Below the pieces are notes generated by a model, which saw only the letters and a program-made list of their open reading frames with translations, searched no databases and was not told where the DNA came from. DNA of 64,000 nucleotides, from positions 115,579,468 through 115,643,467 of the forward strand of contig CM060888.1 of NCBI GenBank assembly GCA_030762935.1, given 5' to 3'. Positions 35,650-46,330 of this stretch are shown in pieces. The stretch's first letter is position 1; every line of letters starts with the position of its first letter. The DNA is from Hymenopus coronatus (taxonomy: Eukaryota > Arthropoda > Insecta > Mantodea > Hymenopodidae). The position numbers and the translations under genes are program-made.

Positions 35650-37365
35650 GTAAATTAAGCAGCACACTAGAATTCTAATATAGCTTCAAAGTTGAAAAAT
35701 ACAGTGAGCAGAACATTCCTACTTATATGGTGTTTGTAGATTTCGTAAAAGTATTTGACAATGTATACAGAAACATATTATGGCAAATAATAAAAACAAA
35801 GACATACCAAAACATCTGATAACCATAATTAAAAATGTATGCGTGGCTAATTTAATAAAGACCAATTCCAGCCAAAAAGTTAAAAAATACAGCAAAAATA
35901 AATAAAAGCGTCAGACAAGGATGTCCGTGTCATCTATTTTGTATAATGTTTATATCTGATTGCCAGAGAATGGCAAAATAATTTAGAAGTAAATTTTAAG
36001 ATGAGGAATACTATATTAGACGTAATGCTATTTGCAGACCTTCTGGTCTTAATAAGTGGATCAGCATAAACATGCAAAAGACCCTACATAAAGTAAATAA
36101 AATAAACCAAAGTTATATATTAAAATCACCACACAAAACCAAAGCGATGGCTTATAGAGGACAGTAAGAGCAAAAAGAGAGCATATTAGAAAAAATAAAC
36201 GTTTTTAATTATTTAGCCTGCAGTGTCCCATACTTAAAAATAGTTTTCCATTCACATGACTTTCTCCACATCTCAGCAACAAATCATTCTTAAAAAGCTT
36301 ATGCTTCTATGTACTTCATGCTAATCGAAAAAAAATTATCAGAAATAGTCTTATTACTTGCTTCCTTGTAAGTAGAAGAGAAATAATTCCGTAAATTCAT
36401 CTAGAATAAAGTAGTCTTCAGAGGCTATACTCAGAAAATTCAAGATATACATTTTATTTGCAGGTAAATATCTTTAATATACGATATTTTAATCAAAACG
36501 GTAGAGCCATTTTTGAGAAAATAAAAATTTTCGAAAAAAGTTTTATGTAAAGGATAGTTGGAGCTGGGGGGATTTTTCTCAAAATCTTGTGTCGTATCCC
36601 TGTAAAATATTGAACCTAAATAGTAAGTTTGGTATTTTACGGACTTTTCATTTTTGAGTTATCATGTTCACAGACACACGGATACACTGACAGACGGACA
36701 CACGGACACACACACACACACACACACACTCACACGCGGACCTTTTTCTGTGAATGCATTTTTTTTTGGATGCAGGGGGACCTAAAACTTATATTTCCGG
36801 TGAAATCTCGGTATCGAATTCTTGGGTGTAGTGCAATACCTTCTCTATACACTATGTACATAGTACGTGTAGAATAAGTAAAGATGATGGCATAATAAAC
36901 AAAATAAATCAATTTATCCAGATCTGCGGAACCTCAAACGAAATTTAAATTCCAAAAGGAAAACGACAAAAATAAAATTCTACAAAGTGAAGGTTGTTCC
37001 AGTGTAAGTGTACGGATCCGAATGTTGGACAATGGCCAAACAAATGAAAAGAACAATAGAGCAAAAAAGATGCGTTTTCTAAGACACGTGGAAGGATATG
37101 CACTAAGAAGGAGGAGTGAAGACATACGTAAGAATTAAAAATATTTAATCTACTAGAAATAATCAAGGGAAATCAACACAACTGGAAACAACATGTGGAT
37201 AGGATGGATGAAGACTGCTACACGAAGTTAGTTTTAAAATATACACCACAAGGTCAACAAAACATCGGCAGATCGAAACGAAGATGAATAGAACAATTTA
37301 AAAGATGAGACTGGAAGGAGCTAAAAGGCTTAAACCATGAAATATGATGAAAATGATGATCGTGT
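35650..37365 (+). pseudogene. second LINE reverse-transcriptase remnant, split by a family 1 insertion
   Basis: Left part (35,650-36,239) reads NIPTYMVFVDFVKVFDNVYR, DIPKHLITIIKNVCVANLIK, a decayed RQG-C motif and MLFADLLVLISGS, where the family has FADD, so the second catalytic aspartate is lost. It then reads KINVFNYLACSVPYLK. The right part (36,883-37,365) continues in frame with DDGIINKINQFIQICGT, then VYGSECWTMAKQMKRTIEQ, NWKQHVDRMD and KLVLKYTPQGQQNIGRSKRR, a C-terminal domain common in invertebrate LINEs. Clade not fixed (RTE, R4/Dong or related). Many stops, so it is inactive. Confidence 0.88.
36240..36882 (-). repeat. family 1 repeat inserted inside LINE 2
   Basis: A 643-base insertion running from TTCCATTCACATGACTTTCT to CACTATGTACATAGTACGTG and AGAATAAGTAAA. 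The interior lacks roughly 250 bases after GTAAGTAGAAGAGAAATAA. LINE codons on the two sides join in frame when it is removed, so its limits are known to within the shared A-run. Confidence 0.93.
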
Positions 37366-37567
37366 GCCTTCAGTTTTATGTGTACCATTTATGCCTTGTT
37401 TATTACCTAGGTCACAGCGGCGGCTTCTCTTTTAGTATGCTTATTGCTCATGGTAATGGTGTTCACTCGTTTACTGTGTGTTTATCTTTGGTGAATTATC
37501 TTTAACTTTATACACTGTCTGCAATTCATACCTCTAGACACTGGGGACGATTGGTGAATACTCTTGG
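37366..37567. other. unassigned sequence
   Basis: Short stretch between LINE 2 and a tRNA-like SINE head. Possibly part of the LINE tail or SINE-F body. Confidence 0.3.
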
Positions 37568-37668
37568 ATAGATAAAAATTAACACCACCCAGCCGGAAAT
37601 CGAACTGGGGATTCCTCATACACCAGGGAAATGCTCTAACGGCTGAGCTACTAATCTACAAGACAAAC
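37568..37668 (-). repeat. SINE-F tRNA-like head
   Basis: Inverted, it reads TAGCTCAGCCGTTAGAGCA (box A region) and CCAGTTCGATTTCCGGCTGG (box B inside a T-stem). The stems are imperfect and no acceptor partner is evident, so it is a tRNA-derived SINE head or tRNA pseudogene rather than a working tRNA. Confidence 0.65.
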
Positions 37669-38237
37669 CATACATTGTTCTTGTGGAAAACTCTGCTAGC
37701 CATAAGTCTACGTTTTTACGGTTCCTTGCAAAAATATATGTGTTTCTGTAGAACTTTTCCAAAAGGTTGAAAATGCAACCAACATACGGTGTCGCTGACA
37801 CATTCCTTTCCTCACTGTGTCCTCTCTTGAGGCATTAAATAAGAATCTGCTGTATGCAAATTTTGGTCCGATAAAGAGTCCAAGCACAGCCATTTAACAT
37901 TTAATTGCTCCATCGCTTGTTGTTCAGATAATGCATCTGGGGTCGTGTTCTGCAAATCATTCCACAAGATAAGCATCTTCTCTGTCTTACAAAATGGAAA
38001 AGAGGTATGCACCAACGATAAATTATTTTAAACGAACAAAACATTCATTGGCACTTGGAGAATTCGACACGCTCCTCCAATACTTCACATAAATTAACAG
38101 GGAGCCATGAAACTATGAGTATCATACCCGACTGAAGAGACCAAAGGCAATAGTCTTAACAACTAATAACAATGCAAATAAAACGCAAGAACGTTAAACG
38201 CAGTGTTATGTATTTACTTACTGGACTGCTTAGTTAA
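37669..38237. other. unassigned sequence
   Basis: Holds three overlapping - frames of about 60-67 codons with no recognised motif. Confidence 0.35.
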
Positions 38238-38580
38238 TGGTAAGTAGAGCAACTCCTATATTCCACCCAAAATGTTGTTACTTAGATTTCACCGGAGACT
38301 ACCTGACCAGAAGAAGAAACACTGTTAGAAAAAGGACCAAGTCTTATGTGCATAAGATAACCCCAAAACGAAATGCTTCATAAATACTAAACTTGGCATT
38401 TGGGTTCAGCTGTTCCAAAGATACAACACAAGGATTTTCAAGACAATTTCTCCATCCCAAACCTACAGAATTTGTTTGTTTAAAATACAGACTTTGTTTC
38501 AACGAATCTTTATATGGCAGTATCCGCTTCTGAGATACATTGTTATTGATTTGCGTTTATAAATATTTTTCATTTTTCTA
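38238..38580 (+). repeat. family 1 repeat, diverged fragment
   Basis: Shows TATTCCACCCAAAATG, AGATTTCACCGGAGAC, TTAGAAAAAGGACC, TACTAAACTTGGCATTTGGG, GGATTTTCAAGAC and, after a deletion, TCCGCTTCTGAGATACATTG. No GT microsatellite is left. Confidence 0.7.
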
Positions 38581-38979
38581 AAGTGCTGTTTTCTTGGGAG
38601 TCATAGAAATATTATGGAGATTCTATACCAGCGTATAGATTAACTTTTAAATATCTCACTATGTATCTTCAACGAAATGTAATGAAACTATTTCTGCAAA
38701 ACGTTTTTATCTCTATTAACAGGAAGAGATAGTTAAAAAAACTAATTTGATACATTCACAGGTATTTATGAGCTCATTCTTCAGCGTCATATTCTTACAA
38801 AGTCTTATTTGATATTTATGTATTTGACTCTTATTACCATCTCGCGTTAATAGAAATATATAGTTACTTGAAGAAACCATTTTATTTAAGGCTGAAGCAA
38901 TAGTCATAGCTTTCGCTATTTGATGACTGAAATTTCTCCTCGCAGGAGAAAGAAAAACGAGTAATTATTTACCTTTTGA
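38581..38979. other. unassigned sequence
   Basis: No recognised element between a + and a - family 1 piece; it may be their eroded ends. Confidence 0.35.
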
Positions 38980-39450
38980 GATCAATATAAGTATTTTAAA
39001 ATTGAAACTAATAATCCCAAATATCTTGTAAATTTTGAGTTCTGAGATTTTGTCTATCTATTATAGTTTCTTCATGCATCCATTATGAAGGGGCTGTTCC
39101 CAAAAAGTTTGGTATGTATATTTTATTCATTATAAAATATCGTAAACATACTGTATTTAAATTAAAATCGTTAGAGCCATTTTTATAAAAATCAAAATTT
39201 TTTAACATTTTTCCTTGTAAAAGGAGTATCTAGTAGCTCTTCGTGTCGCCTCTTTGGACGATAGTGAACTTAAATATAGCGTTTAGTATTTACCCTACTT
39301 TTTGTTTTTGAGTCATACTGTTCACATACACGTACCTTTTTCTATTTTGTTTAATTAGGTGACCCCAAAACTTCTATTACCAGTAAAATAACATTATCGA
39401 CTTTTTGGAAATGAAATATTTCTTCCCACTATGGTAGACAGAGTAATAAG
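38980..39450 (-). repeat. family 1 repeat, truncated and diverged
   Basis: Runs from ATATAAGTATTTTAAAATTG through AAATCGTTAGAGCCATTTTT and GTTTTTGAGTCATACTG to a decayed end CCCACTATGGTAGACAGAGT. The CA tract is nearly gone. Confidence 0.8.
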
Positions 39451-39465
39451 TTTTCGTAAGAATTT

Positions 39466-39570
39466 TCCTTTTTTTTTCTATTTTTATCTTAGAACGCTTT
39501 TAGCGGAACCTTTTTTTTTTCTTCTTTTTTTTTCTTCTTTTTTTTTCTTTTCTTTTTTCTTTTTTTTTGC
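39466..39570. repeat. T-rich (TTTTCTTC) low-complexity tract
   Basis: Long T-runs separated by C and CTTC, next to a (GA)n array. The 112-residue - frame that reads through both (lysine/glutamate then serine/leucine runs) is not a gene. Confidence 0.85.
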
Positions 39571-39617
39571 AATCTCTTTTACGTATACTAGAATTAGACG
39601 GAGACAAAGATAGATAC

Positions 39618-39619
<2 letters not shown>

Positions 39620-39674
<55 letters not shown>
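39620..39674. repeat. (GA)n microsatellite
   Basis: About 27 GA units at the 3' side of the inverted SINE-G copy, perhaps grown from its tail. Confidence 0.95.
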
Positions 39675-39676
<2 letters not shown>

Positions 39677-39840
39677 CGTGAAAGGTTCAAGAGAATGACA
39701 TGAAGAAAAACATTCTGAAACAATAAAGAAGGTTGGAAAGGTACTTTGAGATTTACAAATTCAATGCCGTAGCCATGATTTGAACCACGGACTCTTCTTC
39801 TCCAACCAGTTGCTCTAACCACTGAGCTAGCATGGGCTAG
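39675..39840 (-). repeat. SINE-G, copy 1
   Basis: Inverted, the head reads CATGCTAGCTCAGTGGTTAG and CCGTGGTTCAAATCATGG, a tRNA-like box A and box B pair. The body has TACCTTTCCAACCTTC, shared with the copies at 40.2 and 50.2 kb. Confidence 0.7.
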
Positions 39841-39891
39841 TCCCGCGCATCAAAGTTGAACTTTTAGATCAATCCACACTAGCCAAGCGTA

Positions 39892-40142
39892 TTCTTTTTT
39901 TTTTTTTTTGGAAGTGTTTAACGCCCGCTTTTACAACTTGTGGCACTGCAGGCGATGACCCCGGCGATACATGAAATGAAGATGGAGCACCGGTGGAATG
40001 TGATGGCGGGGGAAACCGGAGAACCCAGAGAAAATCCGCCCCTGCGACGCTTTTTCACAAATATCAACTGCGGGCGCCTAGGATCGAATCCGGGCCATCT
40101 AGGTGAGAGGCAAGTGGTCTAACCACTCGGCCATGGCGCAGC
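39892..40142 (-). repeat. SINE-C with exact 13-bp target-site duplication
   Basis: Inverted, it opens GCGCCATGGCCGAGTGGTTA (box A), has a decayed box B (GGATTCGATCC), the body CGGTTTCCCCCGCC and CCGGTGCTCCATCTTC, and a tail GCGGGCGTTAAACAC ending in an A-run (T-run on +). CTAGCCAAGCGTA flanks it exactly at 39,879-39,891 and 40,143-40,155. It has landed inside the tail of a second SINE-G copy. Confidence 0.93.
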
Positions 40143-40155
40143 CTAGCCAAGCGTA

Positions 40156-40280
40156 GGATAGGAATTTGAAAGGTAGAGGCAGACTGAAAGTTTCCATTTT
40201 ATAGCCGAGATTCGTACCTCAGATCTCTTGGTCTTCATCTAACCACTGAGCTACCATAGCAACAGGCCCACACAGCATTA
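40156..40280 (-). repeat. SINE-G, copy 2
   Basis: Inverted, the head reads GCTATGGTAGCTCAGTGGTT and GAGGTACGAATCTCGG, and the body GGAAACTTTCAGTCTGCCTC and TACCTTTCAAATTCC. Its 3' end was separated by the SINE-C to its left. Confidence 0.7.
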
Positions 40281-42207
40281 AATCCCACAACTGACTCGCG
40301 TTTTTCCTGGTAAAGCACAAGGTTATCTCAAATTATTTTGATTGCGACTTATGATGCCGTTAAGTACTTTAAGGGGAGTCGAAATGCCTATCTTGCCAAA
40401 GTTAAAGTTTGACCCACTATCTCAACTATGTAAGCTAATGAGCTAACACTTTTAAGGTATATTCAGCAATACCTTTACTGTTGAAGAGAGTGAGAAAACT
40501 GAATAATTCTGTTCATTAGAAGGAAGGGCATGATTTTTAAATTTTAAAAAAAATAATTAGTCCATATACTAATTATTTTTCGTTAAACTAAGGTATATTT
40601 AGATGCAAATATGTGGTAAAAGTTTCAGCCTTTAGTGTCAATTAGTTTCTGAGATAATGGGGCATCTGTATAGAAGGTTTTACTTCTTCAGAAATTGCTT
40701 TCAATCCTAAAATTAAAAAATAAGTAACCTAACTTTCCAAACACAAAACCGCACTACTTCGAAGTTCTTATATGAAGAAAATACGAGCGAGATGCCAATT
40801 CTGAGAATAGCTAAAGTAGGACTTTCGGATCAAAATAAGTAAAAGATTTCTTGTCGAACATTAATATTCACAAAGTTATTGATGTTTCACCAAGTTACTT
40901 TCAACAATATTTTTAAATTGTTTACAGTAACGTACCTTATGGACGTTGTACCAATATGAGCGGGAGATCCGAAATATTCATTCGAATTAAAACATGAAAA
41001 TTAAAAAACATTATGAAAGTCCCATTTCGAGTCCTATTAAGTCCCGGGCTTCATAATTTAGTGGAGGTGTGTGTTGCGCATGTACAAGACAACAGCAAAA
41101 ATTACCCGACCAATTTTGATAATTAGTTTACCACTGAAAAGGCATTTTCTTCCGACAAAATAGCCTGAGAAAAGTTTTTAATTAAACTCCCCTAAGAGAG
41201 AGAGTGTGAGGGAAGGAGGCAGGCAGGCAGAATATTGGCACTTTAATAAAAGTGATTTTTAAGATTTCTTCAGCTTTTCTTCGTGATTGTAGCTACTTCA
41301 CCGATCATTTTTGTAAAAAGGAATACCGATTCTCTCCGAGCAAATGCACAGATAATCGAGCATAACAGCTGCTAAGCTATGAAGAATAACTAGATAAACA
41401 GAAGGTGATCGAAAAAAGAGCAATTGACCTACTTATAACGGTAATTGGCATCTCATCAGGAGAGTAGTTTCAGCGAAGTAGTATACATTTTTTTACTAAA
41501 CCCTACTATAATTCTATACATGTACTTTCTGTGTCTTAAAAATTTTTAATAAGTAAGTTTTACTGCATTTTATCTTTATTGTAACCAACTTCATTAGTAC
41601 TATACATAAAAACGCAGAGAATTTTTTTTTGAATTTTGTATTCAAAGACGTTTTTTAATCAATTTAGAGTGTTAAAGATAACGAACATATCCAAAGAGTT
41701 CCAATTGGTGTCCTGGACTGGAGGGGTATGCAATTTTCGCTACTTTCAAGCCCATTTAGTAAATTCTAGCCGCAGGAAGTGGAACCTGGAATTTATTGAA
41801 TAACTGTGGGACTCAAAAGAAATAAATACTTAAAACGCTCATCTATTTTGCATAACTTAACATTATTCAATCCAGTAATGATGTACAACTTCACGTGATA
41901 TCAAATAAATGAAGGTGCATATTCGAGATTCAATTTTTAGACAACACATTGTACAGGATTCTGGGTGCTACTACATATTTAAAATTCTAACGAAGTTAAG
42001 TATGGTGTAAAAGACGCCCCCAAAGATTTACAGCACTTTTCTGTGCTTAAAAGTATAATTCCGGAGTCTGATCAGTACTCCGGCTCAGTATTCCATTTTC
42101 CTCTTTTTTCATTTTCCTAGCATATACTTTGTTTACTGTTTGATTACTGTTTTGCTTTTTCTGCTAATACACAAACACACACATATACATATTTTACAAA
42201 CATATAA
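40281..42207. other. unassigned AT-rich sequence
   Basis: About 1.9 kb with no recognised repeat apart from a short GAGAGAGAG/GGCAGGCAGGCAG patch near 41,195-41,230. No motif-bearing frame. Confidence 0.4.
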
Positions 42208-42300
42208 ACACCATGTTCAAGGCGGGACTCGAACCCACGATCTCCTGCGTCATGAAGCACCAAAGCGAAGCACTTCAGAGAGCATGGCCATGGGGACCAG
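42208..42300 (-). repeat. tRNA-like SINE head (SINE-I)
   Basis: Inverted, GATCGTGGGTTCGAGTCCCG is a perfect box B in a T-stem context, with CCATGGCCATGCTCTCTGAA upstream in the box A position. No second copy is visible. Confidence 0.55.
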
Positions 42301-42460
42301 TGCATTTAAAAGCATTTATTTAAGTATTGAACAGGAATTCTTAAAGGCGTTTTAAGATTGCATTTAAATTGGTGTAATATGGTACTTTTGAAAAGTCGGA
42401 AAGCCTCATAAAAATATGGCGTATCGAGTTGAAATTTTATTGGCTTCATTGGTAAAAAAT

Positions 42461-42508
<48 letters not shown>
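42461..42508. repeat. (AT)n microsatellite
   Basis: About 22 AT units, 22 bases left of the MITE. Confidence 0.95.
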
Positions 42509-42510
<2 letters not shown>

Positions 42511-42530
42511 AATAAAATTATATATACATT

Positions 42531-43016
42531 GTTTCAAAACGACACCAAACGAATATTGGACCTTGTTGGTCATACCGTACGTGATACGTGAATATAACTT
42601 TCAGCTCTAAATTCCGCACATACAAAAACTGCCATAAAATCACCATGCATTAAGCTGTCGTACATAACCAAATGGCACGTGCCTGGCCCACTCCAAGAGA
42701 GATGCCGGTTGGTAGCGAAGGTCCCAGTCGCGTGGTATAGGCATGTTTTGATAGACAGACGGCGCGGCACAGGTCACCTTAGTAATGGAAAACGTAGCAT
42801 GTGGGTTTTGTTATGTGTTTCGTATAACACGTTCTGAGGTTGTTTACGTGACGTATGACCATCGTTGTTCCTTTGCTGCCTAATGCCAAATGTGTGCGAT
42901 TTTTAAACACACATAAAACTTTAAATAGAAGAGTTTGAAAGTTGTGACATCAAGTTTTGGACAAGTCAAAGTGTAAACCAATCGACAGCTATCTTCGTTT
43001 GTTATCGTTTTGAAAC
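42531..43016. mobile_element. MITE with 23-bp terminal inverted repeats
   Basis: A 486-bp element bounded by inverted 23-bp ends with three or fewer mismatches: left GTTTCAAAACGACACCAAAC then GAA, right (inverted) GTTTCAAAACGATAACAAAC then GAA. The ends look like Tc1/mariner or another cut-and-paste type. TA-rich DNA flanks both sides but I cannot define a clean target duplication. The interior has no transposase motif that I recognise. A lone similar end (TTTATCGTTTTGAAAACC) occurs near 47,180. Confidence 0.75.
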
Positions 43017-43196
43017 CGCCTTTATATATATGAACTATACCGAAATATTTTCGCAAGTAGATTACTTAAATAAGTAATTTGAGATAGGAGACTTATGACC
43101 TGTTTATTGAAATTTCGAAGTAACTGAAGTGCCTGTACGCCACTGGCTAATTTATCAACCATTCGAGAGCATAACACGACAAACGGAGGGACATAT

Positions 43197-43400
43197 TACA
43201 GCGTACCTCTCTAGCTGGTGGTTAGGATACTGGCTTTCAAGTGAAAGATAGTTTCCGAGTTCGGGTCTCGTCCATGTATCGCGGCACTTCGTCTGGAATG
43301 AAAAAATACTAGTAATAAAAAATTTACTGTATGACAGGAATCCAACTCAAGACTTTAGAGATAGCCGTTTCCCCTGTTATGCATTAAGCCACCAGAGGAG
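43197..43400 (+). repeat. tRNA-like SINE remnants, two heads facing each other (SINE-H)
   Basis: On + at 43,205-43,270: CTAGCTGGTGGTTAGGATAC and CCGAGTTCGGGTCTCG (box A and B forms). On - at 43,325-43,400: GGTGGCTTAATGCATAAC and CTTGAGTTGGATTCC. Both are decayed. Confidence 0.5.
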
Positions 43401-44110
43401 ATGAAAAAACGTGTTCAGAGTAGGGTACATAACTCAAGTACGCAGTTAATGAACACTCAGTGACGCACTGTTACAGATTTTTGTGACTTTAAATCTTGAG
43501 AATGCTAGTAACGAGCTGCTAAAAACCGATATTTATATACTCGGGCAGGAGACTTAAAGACATTCTAAGCCATTTTTTCAACCTGCTTTGCTTTAACACC
43601 GACTCATCAGCACGCTTAACATTATGTAGCTGCGTTATGTTTATCCGGGGACCATACATCGCCAATGTCAAATTACTTATATCAGTCACGTGCACAATTT
43701 CGTGTAGTTCATCAACAGCCTGTATATATATTAACATGTGCCATTTTAGTAATATTTTCTATTATTCCTGATGATACATATTGCTAACGCTGTAACTTTC
43801 TTTCCGCCGTAATATCATGAAATGTGTACATTAATGGTTCTGTTGAAGTTATACCATAGAAGTACCCATTTGCAAAGTTTATTATACACAGGATGCAGAA
43901 AGCAATACTTTCCCAACTGAGGCAGATAAGTTAGCACAGTTAGGCGCTAGCAACAAAACAGCATGAGCTCTCAAGAAATATGCTGACAAAACTACTCTTT
44001 ATTTATTGCAGTAGCTATTCTCCCCTAATCTACCAGTAACACAACATTATCTTAATAAATAAAAGACTCCGAGTATCAATATTTTGAGTACTCCATAGCT
44101 GGGTTTCATT
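43401..44110. other. unassigned sequence
   Basis: No recognised element. A 72-codon - frame at 43,519-43,737 has no motif. Confidence 0.4.
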
Positions 44111-45005
44111 TCTATGTACGGGAGAAGGTTTTCAAGAAAATCCCCCCGCCTCAACTGATCTTTACATGGAACTTTTTTCGAAAATTTTGATTTTCTCAAA
44201 AATGGCTCTCACGGTTTTGATTAAAATATCGTATATTAAAGATATTTACCTGATAAATAAAATTTATATCTTGAATTTTCTGGGAATAGCCTCTGAAGAC
44301 TACTTTATTTTGGATGAATTTTACGTAAGCTAAACCGTAAGAGATGGACAAAAAATACCACACAAAAACGCAGTTTTTTTTTTCTATTGTTTCATTTATA
44401 TATCCCCCTTTAACATCTAAGGTCATATCGGGGGCTTTCCACTTGAAACAACTCGTTGTCTGCAGGTACTTTTACGTTAGTTTAAATCATTTAGTTTTAC
44501 TCAAACACGCACACATTCACACTCACATACTTCCAGACTCTGTGGGGGATGGGAAATAATTCTGGCTAAAGAAAAATTGCCCGCCCCAGCCGGGAATCGA
44601 ACCCGGGACTCCCGGGTGAGAAGTCAGTTCGCTGACTACTCGACCACGGAGACAGTCTAACGCACAGTTTATGTTATATACTTTTTTCGTGGAGTTGATC
44701 GTTTTTTAGTTGTTTCTTGTTTTTGGATTCAGCTATGAAAAACATAATTTTCCGATACAGGAAGTTGCCAACTCCTGTCTATATAAACAAAGGAACTTCA
44801 GTCACATAGTAACCAGCTTTTGACTATCACTTTAAACCTATGGTACTCCTTTATTTCGCTTTTATTTATAAGGAAGCAAGTAATAAGACTATTTCTGCTA
44901 TTTTTTCTCGATTAGCATGAAGTAAATAGAAGTATAAGCTTTTTAACAATAATTTGTTGCAGAGGTATACAGAAAGCCATGTGAATGGAACACATCAACT
45001 TTTTT
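44111..45005 (+). repeat. family 1 repeat carrying a SINE-B, 5' part deleted
   Basis: A scrap of the hairpin end (TATGTACGGGAGAAGGT) is fused to the GGTTTTCAAGAAAATCCCCC block, so about 200 bases including the microsatellite are gone. It then runs normally, is interrupted at 44,374-44,656 by the SINE, and resumes TTTCGTGGAGTTGATCG to ACAGAAAGCCATGTG and CACATCA. Confidence 0.9.
44374..44656 (-). repeat. SINE-B, full length, inserted in family 1
   Basis: Inverted, the head reads ACTGTCTCCGTGGTCGAGTA and GTCCCGGGTTCGATTCCCGG (perfect box B). The body includes CCCCCACAGAGTCTGGAAG and GTAAAAGTACCTGCAGAC, and the 3' end is an A-run (T-run at 44,374). Family 1 sequence on both sides is contiguous in type. 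Confidence 0.88.
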
Positions 45006-45103
45006 ATATTCTGTTTCACATCCCCCCATTTTTATTTAGACTTTTCACACCAGCAAAGAATGGAACTGCAGCACAATTGAAAATCATGGCATCAAAACAG
45101 CAG

Positions 45104-45296
45104 GCCACGCCGTGGCCGAGTGGTTAGACCACTAGATATGTGAGATTTGTAGTGGACAAAACTGCGCAGGGGCGGGTTTTCTCCGGTTTCCCCCGCCAAC
45201 GCATTCCACCGGTGCTCCATCTTCATTCCATAAATCATGTGTTAATGGCCTGCGGTGGCTCAAGTAGTAAAAGCGGGCGTTAAACACCAGAAAAGC
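45104..45296 (+). repeat. SINE-C with 14-bp target-site duplication
   Basis: Head GCCACGCCGTGGCCGAGTGG; box B and neighbouring bases are deleted (the sequence jumps from ACCACTAGA to TATGTGAGATTTG); body GGGGCGGGTTTTCTCCGG; tail AAGCGGGCGTTAAACACC. Flanked by CATCAAAACAGCAG (45,090-45,103) and CATCATAACAGCAG (45,297-45,310), one mismatch. Losing box B suggests it moved as part of a longer transcript or lost the box after insertion. Confidence 0.92.
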
Positions 45297-45310
45297 CATC
45301 ATAACAGCAG

Positions 45311-45805
45311 CGTCCAATTGTACCATCTGCAGTATGCACGACATACTATAAACAGACATCTCTCCGTCTCCTTCAGTATGTGCTTTTATTTGTCAAATAG
45401 TGTTAATTTAATGCTTTTATTTCAACTTATTTTAAATGAATAGGTATTTAATTCTTGATAAAAAAAAGTATATAAACACATTATGTTCATACATTTCATT
45501 TCTTCAGAAAAAATAACATTAATATTTTATATATTTGCATGACCCGATCTCCACAAAGATTGAAAAATAACATATTTTCGCTTGTTTAAAATATGTAAAA
45601 ATCAATAACTTATGTAAAAATGACATTTGCCTCAATATATTTCTTTAAAACGCAGCTGTCAACAAACTAATTCCTCTAAGGACCGCTGGAAAATACCTTT
45701 AAGGACAGAATACTTTCTTGAAATATACTTTGGATACATAATGTTTGTAGTATTTGTGTTTGCACTCATTTTGTTGCGTGATTTTAATTTTTATTTTCCC
45801 TACTA
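45311..45805. other. unassigned AT-rich sequence
   Basis: No recognised element. Confidence 0.4.
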
Positions 45806-46330
45806 CATATCTGTTGGAAAGAGAATGTATTGCTTTCCATCATAAGCTCAATATTGGGCTTTCACCAGAAATAAAGTTTTGAGGCTTCCGAAATAAAAAA
45901 ATAAATAAATAAATAAAAAAAAGCATTTTCGGAAAAAAAGACCGCTTGTGTGAGCATGTTCGTGTGTGTGTGTTTGTGTGTATGTGTGTCCCAAAAAGAA
46001 ATGTGGATAAATACTAACCTTCATATATAGTTTCAGAATATTACATTTTCAGAATATTCGGAATAGATTTGTGACAAAGATAATCAAGAACATTCTTCAC
46101 CCAAACTACACGTTAGGGAATTTTGGATTTTAAGAAGTATGGCTCTAAGGCTTTGATGAAAATACTATATTTTAGAAGGAATTTTGTATAATTGTCATAT
46201 CTGATAAACCATAAAAGATGGACAAAAACGTTCTACACAACACATGTAGATGCTTAAAACATACTATAATTTAAAATAAGCTTTTTTGTGACTTCAGTCG
46301 ATTCCGAGATATCCAATATTATAAATTATT
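45806..46330 (+). repeat. family 1 repeat, 3' half missing
   Basis: From GAGAATGTATTGCTTTCC and GGGCTTTCACCAGAAATAAA through an AAAT-expanded A-run (45,892-45,919) and a GT tract (45,970-45,994) to GTCGATTCCGAGATATCC. The A-run here has itself become a tetranucleotide repeat. Confidence 0.82.

Noticed and set aside
36629..36877. 82-codon frame with a long HTHTHT run
   Set aside because: Translation of the CA microsatellite and hairpin end of family 1; equivalents occur in most - copies.
39484..39822. 112-codon - frame with serine/leucine and lysine/glutamate runs
   Set aside because: It reads through a (GA)n array, a T-rich tract and a SINE head.
44580..44656. Functional tRNA gene on the - strand
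   Set aside because: The same head-plus-body unit recurs at 47.6 and 47.9 kb with an A-run tail, so it is a SINE.
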